NCBI RefSeq assembly: GCF_025566885.1 | Contig: NZ_JAOQJQ010000006.1 | Span: 103,115-167,114, forward strand | Source of the DNA: Brotonthovivens ammoniilytica | GTDB lineage: Bacteria > Bacillota > Clostridia > Lachnospirales > Lachnospiraceae | Length of the DNA stretch: 64,000 nt | Direction: 5' to 3' | Part shown: positions 42,175 through 51,542 of the stretch, in pieces | Layout of the letters: each line of letters starts with the position of its first letter | Position numbering within the stretch: position 1 is the stretch's first letter | Notes under the pieces: model-generated | What the model was told of the DNA's origin: nothing | The model's input: the letters and a program-made list of their open reading frames with translations, nothing else | Databases searched by the model: none | Translations under genes and position numbers: made by a program

Positions 42175-43233
42175 TTATTGTGTCAGTTCTTCCATAACCT
42201 GCTTTACTGTTGTAATCTTGGCTGCCTGAAAGGCATCTGCCCCGCAGAAAATCAAGCCTTCCTCCAGCTCCCCTTTCACGGCATGAATCAGCGCTTCTGT
42301 AATACAGTAAGGCGCTTTTGCCGGATTACAGGCTCCCATACAGCGATAGCATCTCTGTACGGGGCGAAGCCCTTTTTTAACCTGGTCCAGAAAATGATTG
42401 AAAATTGCACGTCCCGGCATCCCTACCGGGCTTTTAATAATACAGATATCCTCTTTCTGACAGTTTATGTATGCTTCTTTATATAACGGATGTGCATCGC
42501 ACTCCTTAGTAGTCACAAATTTTGTAGCTGCCTGAATGGCATCTGCCCCAAGCTCCAGATGATGCTTTAAATCAGAAGCAGTATTCACGCCTCCCCCCAC
42601 AATCACCGGGATATATATCTGATTAGCCTCTCCAAGCTCTCTTATATACTGTATAATTCTGCACTCTTCTGCTTCAAATTCTTCATCGCTGATATCCTCA
42701 AGCTGCTCCGGCAGAAATCCCAGATGGCCTCCTGCTTTAGGCCCCTCGATCACCACTGCATCCGGCAGCCTCTGGTAACGCTTCTGCCACATCTTTATCA
42801 ATACCTGGGCTGATCTTAAAGAAGATACTACAGGGATAATCGCCACATCAAAATCCTTCACATATTCCGGAAGCTTTACCGGCAGTCCCGCTCCCGAAAC
42901 AATAAAGTCCACGCCGCATTCCGCTGCCTTTCTAACCTGTGCTTCATACTCCTTTGTAACAGTCATAATATTAATGCCGATTACTCCTGTGGGAGCAATT
43001 TTTCTTGCAGTCTGAATCTCTTTTTCAATAGCTCTTAAGTTCGCAGCTTCCGCATTTGTATAAAAATCCGGTTCCCGAAATCCTATCTGGGCAGCTGATA
43101 TGGTCCCCGCACCACCTTCTTTTGCCACATTCCCTGCAAGGGTTCCAAGAGATACTCCAATCCCCATCCCTCCTTGTACTACAGGATATTTTAAAGACTT
43201 CTTCCCAATCACTACTTCTTTATATTGACTCAT
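42175..43233 (-). CDS. Nitronate monooxygenase family FMN enzyme
   Basis: A 352-residue TIM-barrel flavoprotein of the 2-nitropropane dioxygenase/FabK group. Family marks: YPVVQGGMGIGVSLG at the N-terminus, IVSGAGLPVKLPEY, VVIEGPKAGGHLGF, PVIVGGGVNTASDL and GADAIQAATKFVTTKECDAH. A Cys-rich insert near the end (RCYRCMGACNPAKAPYCI) is seen in the clostridial subgroup and may bind a metal. Real substrates could be nitronates or an enoyl-ACP-like compound. A consensus promoter precedes it at 43313-43341. Confidence 0.88.
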   Translation of the reverse strand: MSQYKEVVIGKKSLKYPVVQGGMGIGVSLGTLAGNVAKEGGAGTISAAQIGFREPDFYTNAEAANLRAIEKEIQTARKIAPTGVIGINIMTVTKEYEAQVRKAAECGVDFIVSGAGLPVKLPEYVKDFDVAIIPVVSSLRSAQVLIKMWQKRYQRLPDAVVIEGPKAGGHLGFLPEQLEDISDEEFEAEECRIIQYIRELGEANQIYIPVIVGGGVNTASDLKHHLELGADAIQAATKFVTTKECDAHPLYKEAYINCQKEDICIIKSPVGMPGRAIFNHFLDQVKKGLRPVQRCYRCMGACNPAKAPYCITEALIHAVKGELEEGLIFCGADAFQAAKITTVKQVMEELTQ

Positions 43234-43255
43234 TCACCGTTTCTCCTCATTACGA

Positions 43256-43287
43256 AAGGCTGCCCTTATGGATGGACAGCCTTTCCA
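43256..43287 (-). other. Strong leader hairpin in the 5' region of the nitronate monooxygenase mRNA
   Basis: GAAAGGCTG..CC pairs with GG..CAGCCTTTC, about 10 bp, between the promoter and start codon. There is no T run after it, so it is not a simple terminator. It may protect the 5' end or mask a protein site. Confidence 0.5.
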
Positions 43288-43312
43288 AATCTATAAGTGT
43301 TTTTATGAATAG

Positions 43313-43341
43313 ATTATACGAAAGAAGATTTTCTATGTCAA
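43313..43341 (-). promoter_or_regulatory. Consensus promoter of the nitronate monooxygenase gene
   Basis: Minus-strand TTGACA (43336-43341), 17-bp spacer, TATAAT (43313-43318), both boxes perfect. It lies just past the stop codon of the upstream tocopherol-cyclase-like gene. Confidence 0.85.
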
Positions 43342-43347
43342 TAAATA

Positions 43348-44211
43348 CTATACTTTATCCTGATACTCATATTCAAAAGCCGCCTGATCAGAACCAAAGG
43401 CGAAAAGCGTCCTGTCCTCCTCCTGAAACCGGTAAAATGCATGACAGGATGCGCTTTCATGAATCACCCGTGTCATGGCGCCGCCCTTTGGCGCATACAG
43501 CGGATGCGACTTTTTCTCCACAAGTCTCGCCGTCAGTGTGTATTTCCCCTGGCGGATTACTATGGTTCCCCAGCCGATTTTCTCCACTTTTGCTCCCAGA
43601 TACGTTGCCAGCCGATACTCCATTCCCCGCCAGTGAATCACACTGATAATTCCTGTAAATCCAAAAGGCCCCATAGGAATCTTTGCAACAGACAGCATTA
43701 GTGAGCCTTCCCGGAAGGTACACTGTGTCCAGGCATATTCTTTTGGAAAAGACCGGCCGCAGTCTCCTTCAATATAACCGCTGCCATTTTCAAACTGATA
43801 ACTTTTCCCGTTTATTTTAAGCTTTCCATTTACCACATGATTCATACTGCGCACACGGTGTCTGCACTCCATAAAGGGCACCATACAAAAAGGCCCCATA
43901 ATATCATAGCGAATAGGAGAAAGCTCTCCAAACCGGAGTCTGCCTACAGCATCCAGTTCCTCCGTATGAATATTCAGCCGGATTCCCTTTTCCAGAAAAA
44001 GATTATCACCAATTGCCATGGGAAGATCTGTTCTGCTTCCCCGAAGCTCCCGCTCAAAAAAAGGAACATTCCATGCGCCGTCATCTGTTATCAGCTGTAT
44101 AGAACAGCTTCGCTTTCCATTTGTTATATGAAAGGCCGGTATTACTGCAATGGTATCCTGTCCTGCCTGACACTTAAAATACCATCCGCTGAAATAATTA
44201 TTCATGTGCAA
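43348..44211 (-). CDS. Tocopherol cyclase-like protein
   Basis: A 287-residue protein. The start YFSGWYFKCQ, then AVIPAFH, IGDNLFLEKGIRLNI and the later GYIEGDCGRSFPKEYAWTQC follow the tocopherol cyclase-like/CrtC-like lipocalin pattern. Bacterial members of this family are uncharacterised; they bind hydrophobic ligands. No signal peptide. Its start overlaps the end of the FAD/Rieske gene by 14 nt, so the two are coupled and may act on the same lipid-like molecule. Confidence 0.75.
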   Translation of the reverse strand: MHMNNYFSGWYFKCQAGQDTIAVIPAFHITNGKRSCSIQLITDDGAWNVPFFERELRGSRTDLPMAIGDNLFLEKGIRLNIHTEELDAVGRLRFGELSPIRYDIMGPFCMVPFMECRHRVRSMNHVVNGKLKINGKSYQFENGSGYIEGDCGRSFPKEYAWTQCTFREGSLMLSVAKIPMGPFGFTGIISVIHWRGMEYRLATYLGAKVEKIGWGTIVIRQGKYTLTARLVEKKSHPLYAPKGGAMTRVIHESASCHAFYRFQEEDRTLFAFGSDQAAFEYEYQDKV

Positions 44212-45631
44212 TTCCCTCCTGTGCCGGATTTGATATTAAATTCCCCTGATAGTCAAACCTAGAACCATGACACGGACAATCCCAGCTTTTTTCATCGGGA
44301 TTCCACTCCAGCTGACATCCCATATGAGGACACCGGATATCCACCGCGTAAACATTTCCTTCTTTGTCTTTGTATACACCGGCCTTTTCTCCGTCCAGCT
44401 CTACAATTCCTCCGTGGTCTGCCTCAAGCTCTTTTACAGTCTCATCCGGAATCTGAAAAATCCTTCTTACCAGTCCTTTCACAGCCTGTCCGCCTTCACC
44501 GGCCATTTCCGGAATATTTTCCATGGAAAAACGGCCCGGATCAAAAACTTCTGCATAGGGATTCTCCTTTCCAAGTATCAAATCCCTTAAAAGCAGTGCA
44601 GATACCATAGAATGTGTCATCCCCCATTTTCCAAACCCGGTGGCTACATACCAGTCCGGTTTCCCTGCCGCATACTGACCGATATAGGGAACATGATCCC
44701 CTGTCATACAATCCTGGGCAGACCAGCAGGCCGCCTCCCTGCTTTCAGGAAACCATTCCTTTGCCCTCATCTTCAAAGCATGATACCGGCCGCCCTCTGT
44801 ATTTTCTCCGGTCCGGTGGTTTTCACCTCCCACAAATAACAGTTGTTTATAATTACGAAAAGAATATGGATGTTCTCCCTGGCCAATGGCCATCCCGTTT
44901 ATATGGCCCGCCTGTTCAAGCGCAATAACATAAGAACGCTCCTGATGCATTTTTGCAAAATACATTCCAGGAAAATTTATAAATGGAAAGTGGCATGCGA
45001 ATATAATCTGGTCAGCTCTCACAGAGCCCTCATCCGTTTTAACTACATGATCTTCTACCTCTTTTGCCATGGAGTTTTCATAAATGGTAAGAGACTCTGA
45101 AATCTCCTTTATAAATTTCAGAGGATGAAACTGTGCCTGATGTGAAAATCGCACTGCCGCCTGAAATGGCACCGGAAGTTTCAAATCTGTTATCAGCTGA
45201 GCTGGAAGCCCCAGATTCTCTGCCGCCAAAGCCTCCTGCTCCATATCTTTCCTGCTTTCAGAATATATATAGGCATCCTGTTCTTCAAAATCACAGCTTA
45301 TCTTCTGCTCCTCAATGAGACGTTTGTACTCAGCAACAGCCTCTTCATTTGCCTGCCCGTATAATCTGGCCCGTTCCTCTCCCAGACTGTCTGTCAGTTC
45401 CCGGTAAATCATGCCGTGCAAAGATGTAATTTTCGCAGTTGTGTTTCTGGTCTGTCCGCTGGCAATACGGGCTGCTTCCAGTACAACAACCTTTTTCCCT
45501 GCTTTTTGAAGATAATAAGCCGTAAGAATCCCGGCCATCCCCGCGCCAATTACCGCTATTTCTGTTTGTATATCTCTCTTTAATGACTCCCTCTTACTGA
45601 TACTGCAAGTCTTAGACCATACTGATTCCAT
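44198..45631 (-). CDS. FAD-dependent oxidoreductase with C-terminal Rieske domain
   Basis: A 477-residue protein. Residues 20-370 are a DAAO-type FAD oxidoreductase with IAVIGAGMAGILTAYYL and VVVLEAARIASGQT. The C-terminus (about 395-477) is a Rieske [2Fe-2S] domain with CPHMGC and CPCHGSRF supplying two Cys-His pairs. Such fusions pass electrons from the flavin to the cluster. The substrate is unknown; amine oxidation is common in the family. It is divergent from the yyaL-like gene. GGAGG precedes its ATG. Confidence 0.88.
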   Translation of the reverse strand: MESVWSKTCSISKRESLKRDIQTEIAVIGAGMAGILTAYYLQKAGKKVVVLEAARIASGQTRNTTAKITSLHGMIYRELTDSLGEERARLYGQANEEAVAEYKRLIEEQKISCDFEEQDAYIYSESRKDMEQEALAAENLGLPAQLITDLKLPVPFQAAVRFSHQAQFHPLKFIKEISESLTIYENSMAKEVEDHVVKTDEGSVRADQIIFACHFPFINFPGMYFAKMHQERSYVIALEQAGHINGMAIGQGEHPYSFRNYKQLLFVGGENHRTGENTEGGRYHALKMRAKEWFPESREAACWSAQDCMTGDHVPYIGQYAAGKPDWYVATGFGKWGMTHSMVSALLLRDLILGKENPYAEVFDPGRFSMENIPEMAGEGGQAVKGLVRRIFQIPDETVKELEADHGGIVELDGEKAGVYKDKEGNVYAVDIRCPHMGCQLEWNPDEKSWDCPCHGSRFDYQGNLISNPAQEGIAHE

Positions 45632-45741
45632 TGTTTTCCTCCATCAACTTTTTTTACATATTCTGCCCGTAATCTGTGTTAATATCCCGGCAAACAGGAA
45701 TAATATACACATCAGCCATTAAAACAGAGAGGAATTTTCAC

Positions 45742-47748
45742 ATGCCGAATCATTTAAAAACTGAAACATCGCCTTATCTGCAACAGCATGCAGACAATCC
45801 TGTTCACTGGTTTCCCTGGTGTGAGGAAGCATTTGATAAGGCCAGAGCAGAAGATAAGCCTATTTTTCTAAGTATCGGATATTCTACCTGCCACTGGTGC
45901 CACGTTATGGCCCGGGAATCTTTTGAGGATTCCGAGACAGCAGAGCTCTTAAACCGGTACTTTATCTCCATAAAAGTTGACCGTGAAGAGCGGCCGGATA
46001 TTGACGCCGTCTACATGGCCGCCTGCCAGGCTTTTACCGGCTCCGGCGGATGGCCTCTGACTATTTTTATGACGCCGGACCAGAAACCTTTTTATGCCGG
46101 CACCTATTTTCCGAAATTTTCCCGCTATGGAAATGCCGGTCTTTTAGAACTGCTTCCCCATATTGCAAAAATGTGGGAAAAACAGCGCGGCAGGCTTCTT
46201 GCAGCCGGTGAACATATGACCTTGCTGCTGCAGGAAACTGCATACTCAAACGGAACCCTTCCCGATGAATATCTGATTTTAAAGGGCGTTTCCATGTTAA
46301 AGAGTACCTTTGATCCCCAATGGGGAGGATTTGGCAGGGCCCCGAAATTCCCCGCACCCCATAATCTTATGTTTTTGATGCATTATGCCGTGCTTACAGG
46401 AGATGATGATGCCATGCACTGTGCCGTCCATACCCTGGAAAATATGTTTCAGGGCGGAATTTTTGATCATATTGGAGGTGGATTTTCCCGGTATTCTACT
46501 GACGATACCTGGCTGATTCCTCACTTTGAAAAAATGCTTTATGACAATGCCCTTCTGATAGATGCATATACCACTGCCTATCATCAAACCGGCAGAGCCT
46601 TCTGCCTGCACGTAATTCAAAAAACTGCCGATTATATTTTCAGAGAACTGACAGACCCAAAGGGTGGATTTTACTGTGGACAGGATGCTGACAGCGGCGG
46701 AACCGAAGGAAGCTACTACCTCCTTACTCCCGGGGAAATTATTCAGTATCTGGGTACAACATCCGGCCGCCGCTTCTGTGAATGGTTTCACATTACGGAA
46801 TCCGGCAACTTTGAGGGAAAAAATATTCCAAACCTCATTGGACGGAAAAATTTCCTGAACAAAGAGATGGAACCGCTCTGCAAAGAAATCTATTCTTATC
46901 GTCTGGCCCGGCATTGTCTGCATAAGGATGATAAAATCCTTACCTCCTGGAACGCAATGATGATTTCCGCCCTGGCAAAAGCCGGATTCTACTGCGCAAA
47001 TCCAAAGTATCTGCAGGCGGCAAAAAAAGCCCAGCGTTTTCTTGAACAGCAGTTGTGCAAACCAGACGGCAGGCTGTACATCTGTTACAGAACCCCTCAC
47101 GAAGGGCTGCTAGACGATTATGCTTTTTATGCCAAAGCACTGCTGGAGCTTTATTTCTATACTTTTGAATTTGAATATCTAAAAAAAGCGGAGCACACTG
47201 CCCGGCGGATGATGGAATTGTTCTGGGATAAAAATGACGGCGGCTTTTATCTTTACGCCAATGATTCAAAACCTCTGATTGTCCGGCCCAAAGAAACTTA
47301 TGACGGAGCAGTCCCTTCCGGAAACTCTGCTGCCGCTCATGTACTTGCCTTACTTGCGGCTGTTACCGGTGAAGAATCCTGGAGCTCAGCCAGAGATAAA
47401 CAGTTCGTTTTTCTGGCATCTTCCATGGCTGATGCCCCCGCAGCATACTGTTCTTCTCTGGATGCCATGTGTCATGTTTTATATCCTTCCGCAGAATTAA
47501 TCTGCGTATCTTCAGAACCCAGCATGCCAGATGAGGCAATGGAATTTTTAAGAATGTACACAGGAACTAATCTTACCGTACTATTTAAATCTCCTGAGAA
47601 TGAAGCGCCCCTGGCCAGGCTTGCACCATTTACTGCAAATTACCCGCTTCCTCCAAAAGGAACCCGTTACTATCTGTGCCAAAATAATACCTGCAGCGCG
47701 CCTGCCGAAAATATCGCTGAACTGTTTTCTAAGAATACTACAGATTAA
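45742..47748 (+). CDS. Thioredoxin-domain protein YyaL/spermatogenesis-associated 20 family
   Basis: A 668-residue protein. The N-terminal thioredoxin-like domain (DUF255) has SPYLQQHADNPVHWFPW and YSTCHWCHVMARESF, with a CHWC redox pair. The rest is an (alpha/alpha)6-barrel like N-acylglucosamine epimerase, with FGRAPKFPAPHNL and DGAVPSGNSAAAHVL. Its enzyme role is not known. I start it at ATG 45742 after GAGAGG; the 22 upstream codons are not family-like. It ends in a two-way terminator shared with the next gene. Confidence 0.9.
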   Translation: MPNHLKTETSPYLQQHADNPVHWFPWCEEAFDKARAEDKPIFLSIGYSTCHWCHVMARESFEDSETAELLNRYFISIKVDREERPDIDAVYMAACQAFTGSGGWPLTIFMTPDQKPFYAGTYFPKFSRYGNAGLLELLPHIAKMWEKQRGRLLAAGEHMTLLLQETAYSNGTLPDEYLILKGVSMLKSTFDPQWGGFGRAPKFPAPHNLMFLMHYAVLTGDDDAMHCAVHTLENMFQGGIFDHIGGGFSRYSTDDTWLIPHFEKMLYDNALLIDAYTTAYHQTGRAFCLHVIQKTADYIFRELTDPKGGFYCGQDADSGGTEGSYYLLTPGEIIQYLGTTSGRRFCEWFHITESGNFEGKNIPNLIGRKNFLNKEMEPLCKEIYSYRLARHCLHKDDKILTSWNAMMISALAKAGFYCANPKYLQAAKKAQRFLEQQLCKPDGRLYICYRTPHEGLLDDYAFYAKALLELYFYTFEFEYLKKAEHTARRMMELFWDKNDGGFYLYANDSKPLIVRPKETYDGAVPSGNSAAAHVLALLAAVTGEESWSSARDKQFVFLASSMADAPAAYCSSLDAMCHVLYPSAELICVSSEPSMPDEAMEFLRMYTGTNLTVLFKSPENEAPLARLAPFTANYPLPPKGTRYYLCQNNTCSAPAENIAELFSKNTTD

Positions 47749-47841
47749 AATACCGGCATCAAAATCCATCACTAAACACGAACGTTAATTATCCTGTTCC
47801 AGAGTCTTCCCTAAAAAACTGCCCAATCATTCTCAATTAAT

Positions 47842-47880
47842 AAGAGAGCCTTTCTCCAAATTTGAAGAAAGACTCTCTTG
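47842..47880. terminator. Terminator hairpin between convergent genes
   Basis: AAGAGAG-CTTTCT pairs with AAGAAAG-CTCTCTT around CCAAATTTG. Both convergent genes end just outside. The T tracts are short, so strength is moderate. Confidence 0.6.
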
Positions 47881-47892
47881 TAAGCACTCACA

Positions 47893-49284
47893 TTATGCGT
47901 GAGGTATATTTGTAAATTCGGATATTTCTCTGCTGACAGTACAAAGATCATCCACGGATATATCATGGAGATTCTCATGCCCGGTTATTCTGGCAAAGGT
48001 TTTCAGCTCTGAAAGCATTACATTCAAATAATTACCTACCCGTTTCGCTGCAGCTTCCGTTTTAAATCTGGATCGCAGTTCCGAATCCTGAGTCGCTATT
48101 CCCACAGGACATTTTCCTGTCCCGCAGATCCGATACTGCTGACAGGCTGCTGCCATCAACGCGGCAGAGGCAACCGCAACTGCATCGGCACCCATTGCCA
48201 GCGCCTTTGCCACATCGGAAGATACGCGAAAACCTCCTGTTATAATCAAGGATATATCTGAATGTATGGAATCCAGATATTTTCTCGCCCGGTAAAGCGC
48301 AAAAACAGTTGGAACACTTGCAGCATCCCGAACCAGTTTGGGACTTGCCCCTGTAGCGCCTCCTCTTCCATCTATCGTGATAAAATCAGGCTCTGCATAT
48401 ACACAGTATTCCAGATCCTTTTCAATCCTGCCCGCTGCAATTTTTATTCCTATGGGACGCCCTTCTGAAGCAAACCGAAGCTGTTCTACCAGCTCTTTTA
48501 AATCCTCTTTACTGTCAACTCCCGGAAATCTTGACGGACTAATAACGTCCTGGCCCAGAGGTTTATTACGGATTTTTGCTATTTCAGGGGTAACTTTATC
48601 CCCGGGCAGGTGTCCTCCCATCCCCGGCTTTGTTCCCTGTCCGATTTTAATCTCAATGGCATCGGCATTTCGCAGATTCTCCGGCGTCACGCTATAACGG
48701 TTCGGTACATATTCAAAAATATACTTATCCGCAGCCTCCATCTCTTCCGGCAGAATTCCCCCTTCTCCGCTGCACATGGCAGAGCCGGCCATAGCACTGC
48801 CCATTGCCAGAGCCGTTTTCGTTTCTTTTGACAATGCTCCAAAAGACATATGAGATATGTATACCGGATTTTCCAGTATCAGCGGCTTTCTTGCATGCTT
48901 TCCAACCACAGTATAAGTATTTACCGGCGCATGTTCAGAAAGGGGCATAGGATTTAACTGGGCTCCCAGCACCAAAATATCGTCCCAGTCCGGCATCGGC
49001 ATCTGTGTCCCCATGGCCTCTATGATGGTACTGCCGCTGACCGCCATCTGATGAATCTCTTTCATATAGCGCACGGAATCATCCCGTCTTACATAAGCTT
49101 CCGGATAATCCAATGATGTAACCGTACGGGCTTCTCCTATGACAGGCTCCCCTTTCTCTTCCATTTTCTCAAATACTTTTCGCTCCTGGTGACAGACAGG
49201 GCACTGCTTAAGTTCCTCAATCCCCTTCTGCTCTTTTTCTTCATCAAAAATGTAACCGCATACACTGCATTTGTATTTTGCCAT
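47893..49284 (-). CDS. Rubredoxin-fused glutamate synthase-like FMN protein
   Basis: A 463-residue protein. The first 45 residues form a rubredoxin-type iron site (CSVCGYIFDE and CPVCHQ). The rest is the FMN-binding glutamate synthase large-subunit domain with SHMSFGALSKETK, GEGGILPEE, IKIGQGTKPGMGG and GRGGATGASP, plus the Cys block CRICGTGKCPVGIATQD for a 3Fe-4S cluster (sequence here YRICGTGKCPVG). There is no glutaminase domain, so it is not a complete glutamate synthase. Electrons probably come through the rubredoxin. Start: ATG 49284 after AGGAGAGG. Confidence 0.9.
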   Translation of the reverse strand: MAKYKCSVCGYIFDEEKEQKGIEELKQCPVCHQERKVFEKMEEKGEPVIGEARTVTSLDYPEAYVRRDDSVRYMKEIHQMAVSGSTIIEAMGTQMPMPDWDDILVLGAQLNPMPLSEHAPVNTYTVVGKHARKPLILENPVYISHMSFGALSKETKTALAMGSAMAGSAMCSGEGGILPEEMEAADKYIFEYVPNRYSVTPENLRNADAIEIKIGQGTKPGMGGHLPGDKVTPEIAKIRNKPLGQDVISPSRFPGVDSKEDLKELVEQLRFASEGRPIGIKIAAGRIEKDLEYCVYAEPDFITIDGRGGATGASPKLVRDAASVPTVFALYRARKYLDSIHSDISLIITGGFRVSSDVAKALAMGADAVAVASAALMAAACQQYRICGTGKCPVGIATQDSELRSRFKTEAAAKRVGNYLNVMLSELKTFARITGHENLHDISVDDLCTVSREISEFTNIPHA

Positions 49285-49379
49285 AATCATCCTCTCCTGC
49301 TTTTACCAGTCCCAAAGGACTGCACAAAATCACAATCTGTTATTATGGAAATCTTACCATACAGAAGCATAAAAGTATA

Positions 49380-49985
49380 TTACAAAAACTTTTCTTTTTC
49401 TGCCTGTCCAGCTTTCGCTTCCTTAATTGTTTTCACAACCCTGGCCGGAACACCTGCTGCCACTACATTTTCAGGAATATCTTTTGATACCACAGCACCG
49501 GCAGCTATTACCGAATGATCTCCTATCGTAACCCCTGGCAGCACTGTTACATTTGCTCCAATCCATACATTTCTTCCTATGTGAATAGGTGCAGGATACA
49601 AAGCCGCCCGCCTGTCAGGTGAAAAGTCATGATTCAATGTTGCAAGTACTACATTATGGCCGATAAAGGCTCCGTCGTCAATTCGGATTCCCCCCTGATC
49701 CTGAAACCTGCATCCGGAATTTATAAAAACATGTTTTCCTACCTCTATATTTTTTCCGCAGTCTGTATAAAATGGCGGAAACATGCCAAAAGAATCATCT
49801 ACTTTCTTACCTGTAAGCCTTGAAAATAATTCCCGTATTTCCTCCGGTGTATGGTATGAAGTATTTAATTCCATGGTAATGCGCATAGCCTCCTGACTGA
49901 CAGCGTTCATATATGCATACATCTCTGAACCGGGCTGCACCGTTAATCCCTTATTTAAGTTATCCAAATATTCCTTTAAATCCAT
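49380..49985 (-). CDS. Maltose/galactoside-type O-acetyltransferase
   Basis: A 201-residue left-handed beta-helix acetyltransferase of the LacA/Maa group. The N-terminal helical part (MYAYMNAVSQEAMRI) is followed by hexapeptide repeats with FINSGCRFQDQGGI, the catalytic His in ATLNHDFSPDRR, and IGRNVWIGANVTVLPGVTIG. The acceptor sugar is uncertain. It is divergent from a LysR-type regulator with 195 bp between, a usual layout for regulator and target. Confidence 0.88.
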   Translation of the reverse strand: MDLKEYLDNLNKGLTVQPGSEMYAYMNAVSQEAMRITMELNTSYHTPEEIRELFSRLTGKKVDDSFGMFPPFYTDCGKNIEVGKHVFINSGCRFQDQGGIRIDDGAFIGHNVVLATLNHDFSPDRRAALYPAPIHIGRNVWIGANVTVLPGVTIGDHSVIAAGAVVSKDIPENVVAAGVPARVVKTIKEAKAGQAEKEKFL

Positions 49986-50101
49986 CTGATTCCCTCTCTG
50001 CCTTATTTTATATTCATTAGTTAATATTCATTAATTATAAACTTTATTATAGAGGTTCTGTTTTTTTAGAACAAATAGATAGATTTCATATTATTTTATA
50101 G

Positions 50102-50131
50102 TTTACAAGAATGGTAATTTACAGATAGAAT
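50102..50131 (+). promoter_or_regulatory. Possible promoter of the LysR regulator gene
   Basis: TTTACA (50102-50107), 18-bp spacer, TAGAAT (50126-50131), about 50 nt before the TTG start. The same intergenic region (50020-50060) has an AT-rich repeated TATTCATTA motif that could be a regulator site. Confidence 0.45.
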
Positions 50132-50180
50132 AATAGAAACTGATAAACGATTTCATTTTATTCATACAGGAGGAATTTTA

Positions 50181-51086
50181 TTGGAACTTAGAGTATTACG
50201 TTATTTTCTGACTGTTGCCCGCGAGGAAAGCATTACTGCCGCCGCAAAAGCTCTTCATATTACACAGCCAACCCTTTCCAAACAGCTGATGGAACTAGAA
50301 GATACACTTGGAAAACAGCTTTTTATCCGGGGCAGCCGGAAAATTTCGCTTACAGAGGAAGGAATGTTTCTGCGCAAACGGGCGCAGGAAATTATAGACC
50401 TTGCAGATAAAACAGAAGCGGACTTTAAAAAGTCTGACGAAATTATCAGCGGTAATATTTATATCGGCGGCGGAGAAACGGATGCCATGCGCATAATCGC
50501 CCGGGCTGCAAATAACATGCAGAGGGAATACCCAAATGTCCGATATCATCTGTTCAGCGGCAACGCAGAGGATGTAACCGAACGTCTGGACAAAGGACTG
50601 CTGGATTTTGGCGTCCTTATTGAACCTGCCAGCATTCAAAAGTACGATTATCTAAAGCTCCCCGCCGCCGATACCTGGGGGCTTCTTATGCCAAAGGACT
50701 GCCCTCTGGCTTCCCGCCCCAGCATCCGTCCTGAGGATCTGACAGATCTTCCCCTGCTTTGCTCCCGTCAGACATTGGTACGAAACGAATTATCCGGATG
50801 GCTGGGACAGGATTTTGGCAGGCTGAATATTGTCGCAACTTATAATCTTATTTACAATGCCTCTCTAATGGTGGAGGAGGGCCTTGGATATGCGCTCTGC
50901 CTTGACAAGCTTTTAAATACCGCAGGGAATAGTAAATTAGCCTTCCGTCCATTTGAACCGGTTTTAAAATCCGGGTTAAATATTGTCTGGCAGAAGCATC
51001 AGGTTTTTTCAAAGGCTTCAGCCCTGTTCCTGAAAATGCTTCAGACTGAAATCTCAGAAATACAAAAATCAAATCCTTTTATCTGA
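50181..51086 (+). CDS. LysR family transcriptional regulator
   Basis: A 301-residue LTTR. The N-terminal winged helix (MELRVLRYFLTVAREESITAAAKALHITQPTLS would be the full reading; the core is AAAKALHITQPTLSKQ) is followed by the effector-binding domain with YIGGGETDAM and DFGVLIEP. It starts with TTG at 50181 after AGGAGG. It probably controls the divergent acetyltransferase gene; the effector is unknown. Its 3' end overlaps the convergent GNAT gene by 18 nt. Confidence 0.9.
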   Translation: MELRVLRYFLTVAREESITAAAKALHITQPTLSKQLMELEDTLGKQLFIRGSRKISLTEEGMFLRKRAQEIIDLADKTEADFKKSDEIISGNIYIGGGETDAMRIIARAANNMQREYPNVRYHLFSGNAEDVTERLDKGLLDFGVLIEPASIQKYDYLKLPAADTWGLLMPKDCPLASRPSIRPEDLTDLPLLCSRQTLVRNELSGWLGQDFGRLNIVATYNLIYNASLMVEEGLGYALCLDKLLNTAGNSKLAFRPFEPVLKSGLNIVWQKHQVFSKASALFLKMLQTEISEIQKSNPFI

Positions 51087-51542
51087 TTTTTCCATAAAAT
51101 AGTTCGTCAGCAGGATTCCCTTACGCTGTACAGTTTGTTTTTTCACCACCCGATATCCTCTGGCCTCAAAGAACGGCTTTGCCGTAACCGATGCATGAAC
51201 AGTCAGCAGCCCTTTAGGGCTGCTCTGCTTTGGATAACATTCCAGCTGCCGGCATATAGCTCCTCCAACGCCCCTCTGCTGATAATCCCTGTGGACAAAC
51301 AATCTGTTCAGATAACCGTCATTGAGGATATCTCCAAATCCTATGATCTGTCCATCCTCTACTGCTACAATACTGTAATGTTCCTGCAATGACCTGTGCC
51401 AGCTTTCTTTATCTTCGTTTCCAGAAGCCCACACATCCAGCTGTTCTCTCGTATAATCCTGTGCATTTACGATATGTACTGTATCATAAAACAGCCTTAA
51501 AATCTCTTCTAGATCATTTCTCTGATATTCTCTGAGATGCAT
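51069..51542 (-). CDS. GNAT family N-acetyltransferase
   Basis: A 157-residue GNAT. Acetyl-CoA site: LFVHRDYQQRGVGGAI; substrate side: DYTREQLDVWASG and AKPFFEARGYRVVKK. This pattern is common in putative acetyltransferases with unknown acceptors. I start it at ATG 51542 after GGAG; the longer frame reads into the transporter gene. It overlaps the upstream transporter gene by 29 nt. Confidence 0.85.
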   Translation of the reverse strand: MHLREYQRNDLEEILRLFYDTVHIVNAQDYTREQLDVWASGNEDKESWHRSLQEHYSIVAVEDGQIIGFGDILNDGYLNRLFVHRDYQQRGVGGAICRQLECYPKQSSPKGLLTVHASVTAKPFFEARGYRVVKKQTVQRKGILLTNYFMEKSDKRI

